Part shown: positions 62,400 through 64,000 of the stretch, piece after piece
Numbering within the stretch: the stretch's first letter is position 1
Layout: each line of letters opens with the position of its first letter
Origin: Pseudomonas reactans
GTDB lineage: Bacteria; Pseudomonadota; Gammaproteobacteria; Pseudomonadales; Pseudomonadaceae
DNA length: 64,000 nt
Assembly: GCF_013385825.1 (NCBI RefSeq)
Contig: NZ_JACAPG010000014.1
Location: forward strand, 434,001 to 498,000
Reading direction: 5' to 3'
Translations under genes and position numbers: made by a program
The notes under the pieces: model-generated
The model's input: only the letters and a program-made list of their open reading frames with translations
Databases searched by the model: none
Told to the model about the DNA's origin: nothing

Positions 62400-62519
62400 T
62401 GCTATTTCAATGTATGAACCCTTTCCGGTAGGGTATCGATTAGCGTTATGGCGTGCAGTACGTGGGTTCGAAACTGAAGGGAGTTGAGCATCCCTGCTCG
62501 AAGCTATAGTGGTTAATCG

Positions 62520-64000
62520 TCAAACAGGAAAGCGATTAACACTACCCGCTGACTGACCGGGTGGCGGTTGCAGGGCAAAGTTAGTTGTGCCAATCCCAGT
62601 ATTTATCAAACCTGTGTTACCCGCCAAGTTTATTGTCTCATCGGTCGTCCAGGGCTTGGGCAGTCGCCTGATTTGGCTAGGGCTGTGCTTGTGTCCACCG
62701 AGTACCAATTTCCGAATGTCGCCAATCCCTTTCCCCAAACTTCCAAGATTGGCTTTTCCCAGCCTTCTGATACCCAATGACGAGAGACGGAACACAGACT
62801 TGCCAGTGTCCATAACGGCACCAGGAAGATTGAACATTGATATAAGAGCTTTACCAAACGTTGCAAGCTTGAACGTTATCGAAGCACCTTTTAGGGCCGC
62901 TTTGACAGCACCGCCAACGACGAACAGAGTGCCAAAAACTTCTAGCCCGAGTCCTAACATCCCCAACGCTACGCGCTTAGCCTCGCCTGACAATATATCT
63001 TCAAAATTGCCTTTGAAGGGAATTATAGTGTTGACGATAAATGATTCCGCGGCATCAAAACGCTGCTGAATACTCTCGTTATGCGTGGTGCCCTTGGCGT
63101 CCTCCCGCATCAATGGGCGATTGATGAACAGTTCACTATTCTTGAAGACCTGAATCATTTTATTTGTCCTCATGGATGAGTAAGTGTTCGGCACACGTCC
63201 GGGTGGACGCCGTGTCGTAGCGGGAAAATACCCTTTGATATCAATATCCGCCGGCAACGACGGATGATGTCGCTTGCGCATGGACAGCCTGGTTTTGTGA
63301 AATTCGATATCAACGTTTCTCAGGTAGTTCATGCCGAGAAGCAAATCCGGGCGCAAAATGTAACTATTGGTCGACGGGAGAAACTCATAACACTGAGAGC
63401 CCGATGCATCTTTGGCGAATATGATAGGCCCTATTTGTTGTTGAGCGCGCTCTTTGGTAACGTCACCGGCCTCGAGCCCTAGATTCTCTGAGACACCAAA
63501 TATGATGACCTCACCCCATTCCAGCCGTGACCGGTCTTCCAGAGGCATTTCGCTCATCATCATTCTGGTTGACAGAGACTTGAATTTCTCAAAGTGTTCA
63601 AGCCCCGCATCAAACTTCTCGTAGAACACCTCGCCTATAGGCTTTAACGTTGACAGCTGCGACTTTAAGGACTCAAATCTTACTTTGTCTAAGGCGCTGG
63701 AAAACTTCAACTTCCGAGTGCTCACATTTTCTGCCGTCAACACCCCTGACAAATATAAGTCGTAGACGGAACTGGCTTCATATAATTTCTCCGCCGTCGA
63801 CAAATAATCATCATGGAAAATATTGTCGGCGTTGCCCAAGATGATATCGCTAGTCATAACAAGGCCTTTTCCGACCTCGTACAGTACTGAGTCTGGCTCG
63901 TGGTAAATCGTGCGTTTCTTAAAAAAGTCGTCATTACCTGGGCACATCCTCTCAAACTCCTGCCTACTGAATTCAAGGCGGGTGCCAATCGTTGAGCGAG
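62520..64000 (-). CDS. C-terminal part of a large unrecognised protein, N-terminus beyond the window
   Basis: An open frame that continues without stop to the right edge (RLEFSRQEFERMCPGNDDFF reads through the first internal ATG at 63947), so the start is outside the window; at least 493 residues are seen. I do not recognise the family. A hydrophobic, Gly-rich stretch (MLGLGLEVFGTLFVVGGAVKAALKG, in two parts) near the last third could insert in membranes; the tail is basic and Gly/Pro-rich. This layout recalls the large secreted or toxin-like proteins common in pseudomonads, but no catalytic motif is seen. The DNA is clearly AT-richer than the neighbouring efflux operon, which suggests horizontal acquisition. 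Confidence 0.7.
   Translation of the reverse strand, partial: RSTIGTRLEFSRQEFERMCPGNDDFFKKRTIYHEPDSVLYEVGKGLVMTSDIILGNADNIFHDDYLSTAEKLYEASSVYDLYLSGVLTAENVSTRKLKFSSALDKVRFESLKSQLSTLKPIGEVFYEKFDAGLEHFEKFKSLSTRMMMSEMPLEDRSRLEWGEVIIFGVSENLGLEAGDVTKERAQQQIGPIIFAKDASGSQCYEFLPSTNSYILRPDLLLGMNYLRNVDIEFHKTRLSMRKRHHPSLPADIDIKGYFPATTRRPPGRVPNTYSSMRTNKMIQVFKNSELFINRPLMREDAKGTTHNESIQQRFDAAESFIVNTIIPFKGNFEDILSGEAKRVALGMLGLGLEVFGTLFVVGGAVKAALKGASITFKLATFGKALISMFNLPGAVMDTGKSVFRLSSLGIRRLGKANLGSLGKGIGDIRKLVLGGHKHSPSQIRRLPKPWTTDETINLAGNTGLINTGIGTTNFALQPPPGQSAGSVNRFPV

Overview
The window comes from the chromosome of a fluorescent Pseudomonas, most likely of the P. fluorescens complex. The signs are high GC with Pseudomonas codon use, Pseudomonas-type REP/REPIN repeats with a RAYT transposase, a MexEF-OprN-type efflux operon, and Pgm, pirin and CigR-like genes of the expected type. 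I could run no database search; identities rest on recognised motifs and family knowledge.

Left flank (1-10100): a UvrD-like helicase cut by the window edge, a pirin, a REPIN, phosphoglucomutase, a MocR-type PLP regulator translationally coupled to an unrecognised 470-residue protein, a 700-base non-coding-looking stretch holding a possible 25-codon gene and repeated GTGTAAGAA motifs, and a divergent oxidoreductase/LysR pair.

Central region (10177-46980): a large pyochelin-family siderophore locus. It has an AraC regulator (PchR-like), two paralogous TonB-dependent receptors separated by a REPIN/RAYT cluster, a two-gene ABC system whose permease carries a degenerate M1-peptidase-like domain, and a 26-kb operon of 14 coupled genes. 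The operon makes salicylate (pchA, pchB), activates it (pchD), and feeds an assembly line with three intact heterocyclisation domains and three cysteine-type adenylation domains (ArCP-Cy-A-PCP-Cy-A-PCP, then docking-Cy-A-MT-PCP-TE). Pyochelin has two cysteines; this line is built for three. Between a PchK-like reductase and the pchDCBA-like genes sits a tailoring block: two free-standing NRPS-type methyltransferases, a cytochrome P450, a PchG/Irp3-type thiazolinyl imide reductase and a VOC-fold protein. The expected product is a salicyl-tris(thiazoline/thiazolidine), methylated and possibly oxidised, unlike pyochelin, enantio-pyochelin or yersiniabactin. Two promoters share the same layout: a 32-base PchR-box-like element (CGGATACGG-N9-GAT-N3-ATC-N-GGGT) followed by a Fur-box-like site.

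Right flank (46961-64000): a CigR-like protein overlapping pchA tail to tail; an operon of a TonB-dependent receptor, a peptide/nickel-type binding lipoprotein, two permeases and a fused double ATPase; an unrecognised protein; a MexEF-OprN-type tripartite pump with candidate operators; and the C-terminal part of a large, AT-richer protein of unknown function that runs off the right edge.
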